A DNA stretch of 64,000 nucleotides from Cryobacterium sp. MP_M3 (GCF_015752155.1 NZ_JADOVI010000010.1:99506-163505); one strand, 5' to 3'. Counted from the stretch's first letter, positions 44,569-53,556 are shown. Notes: a model not told the origin generated them from the sequence alone. Numbers and translations: made by a program.

Positions 44569-45918
44569 ATGATGACCGCTGGGAGGGCGCCCCGACGATG
44601 CGCCGTGGCCGCACTCGCGGTGAGCGCGGCCCTTCTGCTCTCCGGATGCACGGGCACGGCCGGTGCATCCGGCGACAGCCACCCGCAGGTGCAGGCCCCG
44701 TTCCCGGCGGAGGTCGCCGGCCGCCTGGACGCAGCACTCGCCGAAGCGATCACCCAGTCCGGCTCCAGCGGAGCCCTCGCCGGCGTCTGGGCGCCGTGGG
44801 CCGGGCAATGGGTCGTGTCGCCCGGCACCACGGCGCCGGGTAACGGTGTTCCGATGGGCACGGCCATGAGCTACCGGATCGGCACGAACACGACCGCGCT
44901 CACCTGCACTGTGCTGGCGAAGCTCGTCGATGAGGGTGTCGTGAAGCTCGACGAACCGGTCTCGACCTACCTCGACCGGATGGTGGGCCTCGAGGGGATC
45001 ACGCTCGGCCAGTTGTGCCGCAACACGTCCGGCCTGGCCGACTACACCCGGAACCTGCTCCCGCAGTTCGTGAAGAACCCGACCCGGATCTGGCCGGGGC
45101 GGGAGGTGGTGTCCAGCGGCATGGGGTCTCCGCGCGTGGGTCTGCCCGGTGGCGTCTGGGCGCAGTCCGACACCGGCGTCGTGCTGCTGGGGATGGCCCT
45201 CGAGGAGGCGGCCCACCAGGACCTGTCGTCTCTCTACCGCGGCCGGGTGCTCGAACCGGTGGGTATGACCGGCACGAGCCTGCCCGGCCCGAATGAGCTG
45301 GGCCTGCCCGGCTCACACCCCGAGGGGCTCGCCGCTGCGCTCGACGCGGCCGCGCACCCCGTCTGCGATAGTGTGCTCACCGTGACCGAGCTGTCGCCGT
45401 CGATGGGCGGTGCCGCGGCCGGCGCCGTGTCGACCCTGGCCGACCAGAAGAAGTGGGTGAGCGCCCTCGCCGAGGGCAGCCTGCTCACCGACGCGACGGC
45501 GAAGGCGCAGTGGGCGACGGTGGCCGAAGGACCCGACGCGCCAGACTGGCGCCGCTACGGTCTCGGCGCCGAGCAGCTCGGTCCGCTTCGCGGGAGGGCC
45601 GGGGCGATCCCCGGGTTCATCTCGGCGGCGTACTCCGATCCGGCCAGCGGCCTCACGATCGTGGTCGCCTTCAACAACTCGACCGACGGGGCCGGTTTCG
45701 CCGAGGCCGTGGCGCGGCGCCTCGCCGCCATCGTGTGGGCCGTGCCGGCGGCTGGCGACACGGCAGGCACGGGGGCAGCGACCGCCGCCCCCGCCGCGGA
45801 CTCTGCGCCGGCCTCCGCACCGACGACACCCCTGCCGTGGACCGAGGAGCAGGCCGCGGAAGCGATCCGCGCCGCCACGGCGTGCGCCCCGCCCGCTGCG
45901 CCGGCACCGGCCGGATAG
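44569..45918 (+). CDS. lipoprotein with degenerate beta-lactamase/PBP-like fold
   Basis: A 449-aa protein. The signal peptide ends in a lipobox (LLLSGC). The body aligns by pattern with serine hydrolases of the beta-lactamase/AmpC class. However, SxxK is replaced by TNTT (IGTNTTALTCTVLAKLVDEG), the YxN triad by QSD (WAQSDTGVVLLG) and the HxG motif by RAG (GRAGAIPGF). All three catalytic motifs are lost, so it is probably not an active hydrolase. A long Ala/Pro/Thr stretch ends the protein. Two adjacent ATG codons open it; the ribosome site is weak. Confidence 0.8.
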   Translation: MMTAGRAPRRCAVAALAVSAALLLSGCTGTAGASGDSHPQVQAPFPAEVAGRLDAALAEAITQSGSSGALAGVWAPWAGQWVVSPGTTAPGNGVPMGTAMSYRIGTNTTALTCTVLAKLVDEGVVKLDEPVSTYLDRMVGLEGITLGQLCRNTSGLADYTRNLLPQFVKNPTRIWPGREVVSSGMGSPRVGLPGGVWAQSDTGVVLLGMALEEAAHQDLSSLYRGRVLEPVGMTGTSLPGPNELGLPGSHPEGLAAALDAAAHPVCDSVLTVTELSPSMGGAAAGAVSTLADQKKWVSALAEGSLLTDATAKAQWATVAEGPDAPDWRRYGLGAEQLGPLRGRAGAIPGFISAAYSDPASGLTIVVAFNNSTDGAGFAEAVARRLAAIVWAVPAAGDTAGTGAATAAPAADSAPASAPTTPLPWTEEQAAEAIRAATACAPPAAPAPAG

Positions 45919-45921
45919 GAT
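45916..45921 (+). promoter_or_regulatory. -10 hexamer, leaderless promoter of the DinB gene
   Basis: TAGGAT begins with the TAG stop of the lipoprotein gene and ends exactly 6 nt before ATG 45928. Confidence 0.6.
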
Positions 45922-45927
45922 CTGCCC

Positions 45928-46449
45928 ATGGCAATCCAAGCAGACACGAAGGACTGGACCTGGGTGCTCGAGACCCGGTGCCCCGACTGCGGTTTCGCGG
46001 CGGCCGAGGTCGACTTCGACGACATCCCGCCGCTCGTGCGCCGGAACGCGGCCCGCTGGATTCCGGTGCTTCACCGGGCGGATGTCGCGGTGCGCCCGAA
46101 CGAGAACACCTGGTCGGCCCTGGAGTACGCGGCCCATGTCCGCGACGTCTTCCGCATCTTTGAGGCACGCCTGCGGCTGATGCTCACCGAGACCGACCCG
46201 GCGTTCCCGAATTGGGACCAGGACGCGACGGCGGTCGCCGACCGCTACGACCAGCAGGAACCTGCCGTCGTGGCCCGGGAACTCACCGAGGCCGCGGCAT
46301 CCGTCGCCGACGCGTTCGCCAAGGTCGCCGTCGACGACCGGGGGCGCACCGGGCGCCGAAGTGACGGCGCCGTGTTCACCGTGGTGACGCTGGGCCGGTA
46401 CTTCCTGCACGACCCGGTGCATCATCTGCACGATGTGGCCGGCGACTGA
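45928..46449 (+). CDS. DinB family protein
   Basis: A 173-aa four-helix-bundle protein of the DinB/mycothiol-dependent enzyme superfamily. The start DWTWVLETRCPDCGF, the WSALEYAAHVRDVF region and the ligand-type YFLHDPVHHLHDV at the C-terminus are typical. Many members bind a metal through histidines and act on thiol adducts; the substrate is unknown. The start is fixed by a TAGGAT -10 six nt upstream. Confidence 0.85.
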   Translation: MAIQADTKDWTWVLETRCPDCGFAAAEVDFDDIPPLVRRNAARWIPVLHRADVAVRPNENTWSALEYAAHVRDVFRIFEARLRLMLTETDPAFPNWDQDATAVADRYDQQEPAVVARELTEAAASVADAFAKVAVDDRGRTGRRSDGAVFTVVTLGRYFLHDPVHHLHDVAGD

Positions 46450-46466
46450 CACGCGGAGGGCACGAA

Positions 46467-46502
46467 AAGAACGGGCGCACCATGACTGGTGCGCCCGTTC
46501 TT
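46467..46502. terminator. bidirectional terminator between DinB and GlsB genes
   Basis: A perfect 15-bp stem (46467-46481 and 46488-46502) with a 6-nt loop, A-rich before and T-containing after. It lies between two convergent genes and can serve both. Confidence 0.82.
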
Positions 46503-46524
46503 CGGCTGGGGGCCTGTGTGCCGG

Positions 46525-46788
46525 TTAGGCCCGGCGACGTCCGGCGAGGGCGCCGTAGACCAGGAGCACGATGATCGATCCGACGATGGCGAGCAGCCAC
46601 GTCGAGATCGAGAAGAAGTCGCCGAGGTTGACCCCGAAGATGATTGATCCGAGCCAGCCGCCCAGGAACGCGCCGATCACGCCGAGGATCAGCGTGAGGA
46701 ACCAGCCGCCGCCCTGACGGCCGGGGAGGATCGCCTTCGCGATGGCGCCGGCAATAAGTCCGAGAATCAGAAATCCGATGAAGCTCAT
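46525..46788 (-). CDS. GlsB/YeaQ/YmgE family stress membrane protein
   Basis: An 87-aa transglycosylase-associated-type protein with three helices. FIGFLILGLIAGAIAKAILPGRQGGGW and GVIGAFLGGWLG are the family hallmarks. AAGGA precedes the ATG. It lies just downstream of the Asp23 gene on the same strand, and these two families often occur together in Gram-positive stress loci. Confidence 0.92.
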   Translation of the reverse strand: MSFIGFLILGLIAGAIAKAILPGRQGGGWFLTLILGVIGAFLGGWLGSIIFGVNLGDFFSISTWLLAIVGSIIVLLVYGALAGRRRA

Positions 46789-46890
46789 GGGTGTGTCCTT
46801 CTTTTTGTGGGGGAATCGGGTCGGTGGACCCTGGGTCAGTGCACGGGTGGGGGCGCCGGGGCGCGGGTCGAGCGGGTTCGCTCGGGTGGA

Positions 46891-47418
46891 CTACTCCGGG
46901 ACGGCCGGGGTCTCGGGCGCGTCGGCCGGGGCCGAGGCGTAGTGAACGTCCTTGATGGTCACGTCGACAGCGGTCACCTGCATGCCCACGATCGTGTGGA
47001 TCGCAGTCGTGATCGCGGCCCGCACGTCATCGGCGACCTTCTGCAGTTCGTGGGGGTACTCCACGACCAGGGAGATTTCCACGGCGACGCGGGTCTCGTC
47101 GACGGTGATGCTCACGCCCTGCGACGGGTCGGTTCCGCTGATGGCCTCCCGGATGGCGCCGAGGGCGCGCACGGCGCCGCCGCCGAGGGCGAAGACCCCG
47201 GGAACCTCACGCGCCGCGATCCCGACGATCTTCGCGACAACGCCGTCCACGATGACGGTCTTGCCGGTGCCGGTGGCTTGCGCGGCTTCGAATGCGGTGG
47301 TGTCGGTGATGGTGAACTCCAGTCTCTCTCGGTCTGCCCGCCCGGAACGGGCGGCGACCGCAGGTTGGTCAATTACTAAGACGTTAGCCGGGACGGATTC
47401 GTCACGTCGAAGTTGCAA
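46891..47418 (-). CDS. Asp23/Gls24 family envelope stress protein
   Basis: A protein of about 175 aa. The Asp23 fold is visible from TVIVDGVVAKIVGIAAREVPGVFALG through VSITVDETRVAVEISLVVEYPHELQKVADDVR to VGMQVTAVDVTIKDVHY. These proteins gather at the membrane or cell pole in envelope stress. The annotated start is a TTG without a clear ribosome site, so the true N-terminus may be shorter. It stands upstream of the GlsB gene. Confidence 0.88.
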   Translation of the reverse strand: MQLRRDESVPANVLVIDQPAVAARSGRADRERLEFTITDTTAFEAAQATGTGKTVIVDGVVAKIVGIAAREVPGVFALGGGAVRALGAIREAISGTDPSQGVSITVDETRVAVEISLVVEYPHELQKVADDVRAAITTAIHTIVGMQVTAVDVTIKDVHYASAPADAPETPAVPE

Positions 47419-47585
47419 AAAGACTGGAAGACGTCACAATCAGGGGCGGGAGGCGCTCCGCGGATGCCACCGCCCGCCGTTTTCGGCGAGGTGCACTCCC
47501 GGTCGGGCATATGGCCTGAGTTAAGCTGAAACCGGCTCGGCAAACCCGAACTCGCGGGCCCCAGGCAACACCCACGGAGGTTCTC

Positions 47586-49022
47586 GTGCTCGAATACTCA
47601 CTGCCCGTCGTCATCCAGGGCGGCATGGGCATGGCCGTCTCCTCATGGCAACTCGCCCGCACGGTGTCCCAGGCCGGTCAGCTCGGCGTCGTGTCCGGGA
47701 TCGCGCTCGACACCGTGCTCACCCGGCGGTTGCAGGACGGCGACGCGACCGGCGACATCCGTCGGGCCCTCGCCGCCTTCCCGGTGCCGGCCATCGCCGA
47801 GCGAGCGCTGGAGCGGTTCTTCCTGGTCGACGGCCGCCCCGAGGGAGGCTCCTACCTGCCCGTTCCCAAGCTGTCGCTGCACCCCACCCAGGATCAGCAG
47901 GAACTGAGCGTGCTCGGCAACTTCGCCGAGGTCTGGCTGGCGAAAGAGGGCCATGCCGGCCTGGTCGGCATCAACTACATGGAGAAGGTGCAGCTCGCCA
48001 CCCCCGCCGCGGCCTTGGGCGCGATGCTGGCCGGCGTAGATTATGTGCTGATGGGAGCCGGAATTCCGCGGGAGATCCCACATCTGTTGAACGAGTTCGC
48101 GGCCGGCCGGGAGGGCCGGGTCACCATCGACGTCTCCGGCTCGGAGACGGTGCACACCGTCGGCGTCGATCCGGTCGCCCTGCTCGGCGAGGCGCTCCCC
48201 GCCCTGAAACGCCCGAAGTTCCTCGCGATCGTCGCCGCGCACGTGCTCGCGTTCTACCTGGCCAGGGACGAGGAGATCCGCCCCGACGGCTTCATCATCG
48301 AGGGCCCGACGGCCGGCGGCCACAATGCGCCGCCGCGCGGCCGGCTCACCCTCGACGACGACAAGCAGCCCATCTACGGCCCTCGCGACGACGCCAACCT
48401 CGAGAAGATCGCGGACCTGGGCCTGCCGTTCTGGCTCGCCGGTGGCTACGGCCAGCCCGAACGCGTGGCCGAGGCCCTCCGGTCCGGCGCGGCCGGGGTG
48501 CAGGTCGGCACCCTGTTCGCGTTGAGCCGCGAGTCCGGCCTCGCCGACACCCTTCGCGACGCCGTGCTCGATCGGCTCGACGACGGCGAACTGTCGATCA
48601 GAACGGATGCCGCGGCCTCGCCGACCGGCTTCCCGTTCAAGGTCGCGCAACTGCCGGGAACTCTCTCCGTCGCCGCCGTCTACGACAAGCGGGTGCGGCT
48701 CTGCGACCTCAGCTACCTGCGCGAACCCTACGAACGAAAGGACGGGGTCGTCGGCTTCCGGTGCCCCAGCGAGCCAGTGCACATGTACGTGCGCAAGGGC
48801 GGCGCCGCCGAGGACACGGTCGGCCGGGCCTGCCTCTGTAACGCGCTCACCGCCACCGTCGGCCTGGGCCAAACGCGCAAAACCGGGTACGTCGAGTCGC
48901 CCCTGCTCACCCTCGGCAACGACATCGAGGGTGCCGGTCTGCTCCGCGCCGCGCATCCTGAGGGCTGGGGTGCGGCCGACGTCGTGGCCTGGTTGCTCGG
49001 CCAGGTGCCCGCCGTCCGCTGA
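47586..49022 (+). CDS. nitronate monooxygenase
   Basis: A 478-aa FMN-dependent protein of the nitronate monooxygenase (2-nitropropane dioxygenase) family. PVVIQGGMGMAVSSW opens it; EGPTAGGHNAPPRG and FWLAGGYGQPERVAEALRSGAAGVQVGTLF are the FMN and phosphate-binding segments. It is about 120 residues longer than the common family size because of a C-terminal part with several cysteines (RLCDLSYL, FRCP, RACLCNA). It detoxifies alkyl nitronates. GGAGG precedes the GTG. Confidence 0.88.
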   Translation: MLEYSLPVVIQGGMGMAVSSWQLARTVSQAGQLGVVSGIALDTVLTRRLQDGDATGDIRRALAAFPVPAIAERALERFFLVDGRPEGGSYLPVPKLSLHPTQDQQELSVLGNFAEVWLAKEGHAGLVGINYMEKVQLATPAAALGAMLAGVDYVLMGAGIPREIPHLLNEFAAGREGRVTIDVSGSETVHTVGVDPVALLGEALPALKRPKFLAIVAAHVLAFYLARDEEIRPDGFIIEGPTAGGHNAPPRGRLTLDDDKQPIYGPRDDANLEKIADLGLPFWLAGGYGQPERVAEALRSGAAGVQVGTLFALSRESGLADTLRDAVLDRLDDGELSIRTDAAASPTGFPFKVAQLPGTLSVAAVYDKRVRLCDLSYLREPYERKDGVVGFRCPSEPVHMYVRKGGAAEDTVGRACLCNALTATVGLGQTRKTGYVESPLLTLGNDIEGAGLLRAAHPEGWGAADVVAWLLGQVPAVR

Positions 49023-49066
49023 GCCCCGCTAGGCCGCGCGTCCGGCTCGTGCTGCACGGTGAATCA

Positions 49067-49109
49067 CGGAGAAAGCACCGTCCTCGCGAGGGGGAGGGTG
49101 CTTTCTCCG
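49067..49109. terminator. inverted repeat between convergent genes, probable terminator
   Basis: 13-bp perfect arms (49067-49079 and 49097-49109) enclose a 17-nt loop between the nitronate monooxygenase and mutarotase genes. There is no U tract. Confidence 0.6.
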
Positions 49110-49153
49110 CAACTCACCCGAGCGCGGTGTCCCGGCGACGGCCGGGCTCCGGC

Positions 49154-50047
49154 TCAGCCGACGACGTCTAACACGGCCGTCAGGGTGTGGCTCTGCCCGG
49201 GCGCGAGCGTCACCCGGTTCTCCCGCACGTTCGCCGATTCGACGCAGACCATCCCGGTCCACTCGTCGTCGCCGAAATCGCCCATCGAGGCGGCCTTGCC
49301 GATCCACGGATTCCAGACGATCGTGCTGTGCGAGCCCTGGGTCGTGATTCCCACGGTGCGCCCCGAGCCGTCAGTCACGGCGGTGGCGGCGGGGCTGTCC
49401 AGGTAGATCCGGTCCGTCTCGGCGCTGAACCGCACCGGGCCGGTCTCCGTCCCGACCGACATCCCGGCGAGCTGGTCGAGGTAGGGCGCACCCTCGAGGC
49501 CGGTGACCCCGGTGGCGAGGATGTCGTCCACCGCCAGGTAGCTGTGCAGCGCCTCCTCGAAGCTGACGGCATCCGTGTCCCGGTTCGTCACCGTGAGCGC
49601 GAGGCTCAGCCGGGCACCGACGGTCACGGTGTAGAGCGCCTCGAAACGGTGCGGCCAGGCCGTGGCGCGGGTGGCCGGGCTGTCGGCCAGCCGCAGGGTG
49701 ATGGCCACGGTCTCGCCGTCGTCCCGGGCGGCGACGAGCTCCCACTCGGCCAGCCGGGCGAATCCGTGCGCGGGGGCGCCCGGATCGAGCGGGTTGGCGC
49801 CGAACCACGGGAAGCAGATCGGCACCCCGCCGCGGATGGCCTTCGCCTCGGTGAACGAGCTGGCCGCGCTCAGCCAGAGCACGGGCCGCCCGCCGGCCGG
49901 CGTCCACCGGGCCACGTGAGCGCCGTGCAGGTACAGCTCGGCCGATCCGTGCGAGCCGGACAGTCGCACGACGGGCAGGCCGCCCTCGCCGGTCTCCAGG
50001 TGAACGGATGCCGGCAGAGCGGCCGGGTCGAAGGGTGCGGGTGACAA
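49154..50047 (-). CDS. D-hexose-6-phosphate mutarotase / aldose 1-epimerase family
   Basis: A 297-aa galactose-mutarotase-fold protein of the YeaD group. GVPICFPWFGANP, the catalytic histidines in PAHGFARLAEWEL and ALHSYLAVDD, and the late glutamate in VCVESANVREN are present. It interconverts anomers of hexose phosphates. Start TTG 50047, with GGAGG 4-5 nt upstream. Confidence 0.9.
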   Translation of the reverse strand: MSPAPFDPAALPASVHLETGEGGLPVVRLSGSHGSAELYLHGAHVARWTPAGGRPVLWLSAASSFTEAKAIRGGVPICFPWFGANPLDPGAPAHGFARLAEWELVAARDDGETVAITLRLADSPATRATAWPHRFEALYTVTVGARLSLALTVTNRDTDAVSFEEALHSYLAVDDILATGVTGLEGAPYLDQLAGMSVGTETGPVRFSAETDRIYLDSPAATAVTDGSGRTVGITTQGSHSTIVWNPWIGKAASMGDFGDDEWTGMVCVESANVRENRVTLAPGQSHTLTAVLDVVG

Positions 50048-50224
50048 GGGGCCTCCAGTATGTTGGCAGCGCCAACGCCGGACTCCAGTTTCGCAGCTTC
50101 GCGGCCTTGCCGTTGCGGGACCTTCGCCCCGTGGCGGCGGCGGTCCGGCGGGGCTACCGTGTGCCCTGGGCGATCGCGTCAGCCGGCCCGATCGAACTGA
50201 CCAGCCAACCAGGAGGTGGCGGAA

Positions 50225-50539
50225 ATGTCAGGATTCACGGAACAAGGCCGACCGGGCTTCGTGCCCGGTCAGGACGGCTCGGCGCAGCCGGCAACGGACC
50301 GGGAATGGGCGCGCAGGAGGCTCGAACGCAGACGCAAGCTCGGCGACGACATTGTGGCGTATGTTGTGATCAACCTGTTCCTGATCGGCATCTGGGCGGC
50401 GGTCGGCATGGGCTATTTCTGGCCCGGCTGGGTACTCGCCGGGTGGGGTGTCGCACTGGTGCTGGAATCCTGGAGCCTGTTCTACCACCGGGCGATCACG
50501 GATGCCGACATCGAGCGAGAGATGCGCAAGGGCAGGTAG
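50225..50539 (+). CDS. 2TM domain-containing protein
   Basis: A 104-aa protein with a charged N-terminus (REWARRRLERRRKLGDDIV) and two helices (YVVINLFLIGIWAAVGMGYFWPGWVLAGWGVALVLESW), the pattern of the small 2TM domain often found near sensor kinases and ABC exporters. AGGAGGTG lies 7 nt before ATG 50225, so I prefer it to GTG 50216. It lies upstream of a PLDc_N-like gene and an ABC exporter. Confidence 0.82.
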   Translation: MSGFTEQGRPGFVPGQDGSAQPATDREWARRRLERRRKLGDDIVAYVVINLFLIGIWAAVGMGYFWPGWVLAGWGVALVLESWSLFYHRAITDADIEREMRKGR

Positions 50540-50569
50540 CGGAGTAATCACGACGAGACGGAGCAGGAC

Positions 50570-50791
50570 ATGGCTAAGCGGCGTTGGAGTGACCTGACCG
50601 GCGGGCAACGAGTGGCGACGATCGTGGGATCGGCGGTGCAGTTCACCCTGGCGGCCCTGGCGTGGTCGGACCTGGCCAACCGGCCGGCGAAGCTCGTGAA
50701 CGGGAAAAAGGCGGTGTGGGCGGTGGTCATCGCGGTGAACTTCGTCGGCCCGATCTCCTACTTCCTGTTGGGTCGACGCGCTCACCGGTGA
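50570..50791 (+). CDS. PLDc N-terminal domain-like small membrane protein
   Basis: A 73-aa protein with two helices. NGKKAVWAVVIAVNFVGPISYFLLGR is the characteristic pattern of the PLDc_N domain, here as a stand-alone protein. Such proteins are frequently encoded beside ABC exporters in Gram-positive bacteria, as here. The ribosome site GGAGCAGGA precedes the ATG. Confidence 0.85.
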   Translation: MAKRRWSDLTGGQRVATIVGSAVQFTLAALAWSDLANRPAKLVNGKKAVWAVVIAVNFVGPISYFLLGRRAHR

Positions 50792-50825
50792 TCCTGCACG
50801 CCGCGGAGCCGAAGGGACAGACAGC

Positions 50826-51839
50826 GTGAGCCACGTCGACACCACGCACCGGTCCGGGCGGCAGCACCACCAGGCCGGCGCGGCGGGCAACGCGATCGAG
50901 GTCGTCGAGCTGAGCAAGCGATTCGGGCGCACGCGCGCCCTGCGGGAGGTCAGTTTCACCGTTCCGCGCGGCGGCGTCTTCGGGGTCATCGGGCCCAACG
51001 GCGCCGGGAAGACCACGATCATGCGGGCGCTGCTCGACATCATCCGCCCCACCTCGGGCCGGGCCACGGTGCTGGGGGAGGACTCCCGCAACGCCGGGCC
51101 GGAACTCCGCCGGCGGATCGGCTTCCTGCCAGGTGAACTTAGCCTCGAGGGTCGGATCACGGGCCGGCGCCTGCTGCAGCACTACGCCGACATCTCCGGA
51201 CCGGTGCCGCGGGGCCACATCGACGAGCTCGCGGAGCGCTTCCACCTCGACCTCGACAGCCACGTGCGCACGCTCTCCCGCGGCAACAAGCAGAAGCTCG
51301 GCCTCGTGCAGGCCTTCATGCACAATCCGGAACTTCTCGTGCTCGACGAGCCCACGAGCGGGCTCGACCCGCTGATGCAACAGGAGTTCCTCAGCCTGGT
51401 CAAAGAGGTGCGTGCAGGCGGCCAGACCGTATTCCTCTCCTCGCATGTGATCAGCGAGGTCCAGCAGGCCGCGGACGTGGTGGCGATCCTCCGGGACGGC
51501 CAGGTCGTCACTGTCGCCGGTGTCGAACAACTCCGCCAGACCGCGGTGCGCCACTTAAGGATGACGGCCACCGGAATTCCGCCGGCCGAGCTCGCGGAGC
51601 GCCTCGAGCGTCTCGACGGCGTGGGCGGCCTGGTCTGTCGCTCCCTCGCGTCCGGTGCCACCGAAGCCGTCGCCACCCTGGAGGGTGCCATCCGGCCGTT
51701 CATCCAGGCCGTCTCCACTCTCGCGGTGACCGACCTCGTGCTGGAGGAACCGGACCTCGAGGAATCGGTGCTGGGTCTCTACTCCGCGCCGGCGGCATCC
51801 GCTTCGCCGGTGGGTCCCGAGCGAGGGGGGCGCCCATGA
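50826..51839 (+). CDS. ABC exporter ATP-binding protein
   Basis: A 337-aa ATPase of the drug/bacitracin-type (DrrA/BcrA-like) group. It shows Walker A GPNGAGKTT, the Q-loop region FLPGELSLEGRITGR, signature LSRGNKQK and Walker B LLVLDEPTSGLDP. A C-terminal accessory domain of about 80 residues follows. It overlaps the permease gene by four bases. The substrate is unknown. Confidence 0.92.
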   Translation: MSHVDTTHRSGRQHHQAGAAGNAIEVVELSKRFGRTRALREVSFTVPRGGVFGVIGPNGAGKTTIMRALLDIIRPTSGRATVLGEDSRNAGPELRRRIGFLPGELSLEGRITGRRLLQHYADISGPVPRGHIDELAERFHLDLDSHVRTLSRGNKQKLGLVQAFMHNPELLVLDEPTSGLDPLMQQEFLSLVKEVRAGGQTVFLSSHVISEVQQAADVVAILRDGQVVTVAGVEQLRQTAVRHLRMTATGIPPAELAERLERLDGVGGLVCRSLASGATEAVATLEGAIRPFIQAVSTLAVTDLVLEEPDLEESVLGLYSAPAASASPVGPERGGRP

Positions 51840-52708
51840 CAACGGCGACGGAGCGTCGCCACGCGGATAGCCGGGGCGACGGGGCCTCCACCGGCCGGGA
51901 GTACGTGCGCCGCGCGCCGGTCCCCATTTTCGGCAAGGCCTTCACGGATGGCTGGCGCGCCCTGATCGGCTGGGCCGTCGGCTTCGGAGTGGCCGCCTTC
52001 CTCTACCTTCCGCTGTTCCCGAGCATGGGGGCCAGCGCGGACATGCAGAAGCTGGTCGACACCATGCCCGCGGCCCTGGTCAAAAGCCTCAACTACGACC
52101 AGATCGGCACCGGGTCCGGGTACACCCAGGCCACCATTTTCGGCCTGATCGGCTTCGTCCTGATCAGCATCGCATCGATCGGCTGGGGCGCGGCGGCCCT
52201 GGGCGGCGACGAGGAGTCGGGGCAGCTCGAGCTCACGCTCGCGCACGGCGTCACCCGGGTGGAGGTGGCCGTTCAGCGGTTCGCGGCCATGGCGCTGAAG
52301 ATCGTCCTGATCGCCGTGCTCGCCTTCGTGCTCGTGCTCATTCTCGACGGCCCGGCGGAGTTGAAACTGAATGTGGCATACCTCGTCCAGACCTGCATCC
52401 TCTTCGGCGGCCTCGCCCTGCTCTGCGGCAGCGCCGCGATGCTCTGCGGCGCGCTGTCCGGCCGCCGGGTGTGGGGGATCGGCGGCGGGGCGTTCGTGGC
52501 CGTCGGCGGTTACGTCTTCAACGCGATCGGCAATCAGAGCGCCGACCTGGAATGGCTGCACGCGTTCTCGCCCTACCACTGGGCCTACGGCAACTACCCG
52601 CTGACGAACGGCGCGGACTGGACGTCGGTGCTCGCGTTCTACGGCGGGTCGGTGCTCGCCGGCGCGGCCACCGCGCTTGCGCTGCGCCGCCGTGACATCG
52701 GGGTCTAG
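51836..52708 (+). CDS. ABC-2 type exporter permease
   Basis: A 290-aa membrane protein with six helices of the ABC-2 class. DEESGQLELTLAHGVTRVEVAVQRF after helix 2 is the coupling loop typical of this group. It pairs with the ATPase just upstream (ATGA overlap). The N-terminal ~30 residues are charged and cytoplasmic. The exported compound cannot be inferred. Confidence 0.9.
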   Translation: MTTATERRHADSRGDGASTGREYVRRAPVPIFGKAFTDGWRALIGWAVGFGVAAFLYLPLFPSMGASADMQKLVDTMPAALVKSLNYDQIGTGSGYTQATIFGLIGFVLISIASIGWGAAALGGDEESGQLELTLAHGVTRVEVAVQRFAAMALKIVLIAVLAFVLVLILDGPAELKLNVAYLVQTCILFGGLALLCGSAAMLCGALSGRRVWGIGGGAFVAVGGYVFNAIGNQSADLEWLHAFSPYHWAYGNYPLTNGADWTSVLAFYGGSVLAGAATALALRRRDIGV

Positions 52709-52736
52709 GCGCATTGCCGCGCCGGGCGTCGCGGAA

Positions 52737-52742
52737 TAGCCT
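52737..52742 (+). promoter_or_regulatory. -10 hexamer, leaderless promoter of the SRAP gene
   Basis: TAGCCT ends exactly 6 nt before ATG 52749, which begins with the required Met-Cys. Confidence 0.62.
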
Positions 52743-52748
52743 GTGCGC

Positions 52749-53486
52749 ATGTGCGGACGCTTCGCGATGGACAAGGACACCGACGACCTGATCCGGGAGT
52801 TCGTCGCATCCGGCGGCGATTTCCGGGACTGGCGGCCGTCGTACAACATCGCCCCGACCGATCTCGTCCCCGTCGTGCGCGAGTGGGAGCACGACCACAC
52901 CGTCACCCGCGAGGTGGACGGGGCCACCTGGGGCCTGGCCCCGGCCTGGGCGGCCGGCGCGAAGGCCGCGCCGGCCGGCTCGAAGACCAATGCCCGGCGC
53001 CCGGCCCCGATCAACGCCCGCCTCGAGACCGTGGCCACGAACGGCATGTTCCGTGCCGCGTTCACCTCCCGGCGGTGCATCGTGCCGATGACCGGCTATT
53101 ACGAATGGGAAGACCTGCCCGACGGCAAACAACCGCACTTCATCCATAGCGACGGCGTCCTGGCAGCGGCCGGACTCTACGCCGGGCGGCAGGAGCACGA
53201 CGGAACCTGGTCGCACAGCATGGCGGTGATCACCAGGGAGGCCAGGGACGCCTCCGGCGACATCCACGACCGGATGCCCGCCTTCCTCACCAGGGATGCC
53301 TGGGATGAGTGGCTACGGCCGGGCAAGGTCGCCGACCCCGGTGCCCTGCTCGACCTGCTCGACCGGTCGTCACTGACGGTGGCCGGCAACATCAGGAGCC
53401 ACCCGGTGTCGCGCCGCGTCAACAACGCGCGGGTGCCCGACGAGGAGAAGCGGGACCCGGAGCTCATTGCGCCGGTGGGACTGTGA
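52749..53486 (+). CDS. SOS response-associated peptidase (SRAP, HMCES/YedK family)
   Basis: A 245-aa protein that forms a thiazolidine cross-link with abasic sites in single-stranded DNA through Cys2. MCGRF is at the start, NIAPT follows, GYYEWE supplies the catalytic glutamate and IHDRMPAFL the histidine. The upstream GTG at 52743 would bury the cysteine. The start at 52749 is fixed by chemistry and by a TAGCCT -10 six nt upstream. Its stop shares one base with the 3' end of the opposite tRNA gene. Confidence 0.94.
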   Translation: MCGRFAMDKDTDDLIREFVASGGDFRDWRPSYNIAPTDLVPVVREWEHDHTVTREVDGATWGLAPAWAAGAKAAPAGSKTNARRPAPINARLETVATNGMFRAAFTSRRCIVPMTGYYEWEDLPDGKQPHFIHSDGVLAAAGLYAGRQEHDGTWSHSMAVITREARDASGDIHDRMPAFLTRDAWDEWLRPGKVADPGALLDLLDRSSLTVAGNIRSHPVSRRVNNARVPDEEKRDPELIAPVGL

Positions 53487-53556
53487 GCGGATGACGGGAA
53501 TCGAACCCGCGCTATCAGCTTGGGAAGCTGAAGTTCTACCATTGAACTACATCCGC
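53486..53556 (-). tRNA. tRNA-Gly (anticodon CCC)
   Basis: The minus strand folds into a full cloverleaf: acceptor GCGGATG/CATCCGC, anticodon stem TCAGC/GCTGA with loop TTCCCAA (anticodon CCC, reading GGG), and T-arm GCGGG-TTCGATT-CCCGT. Discriminator is U. CCA is not encoded. The 3' end touches the stop codon of the SRAP gene on the other strand. Confidence 0.95.
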
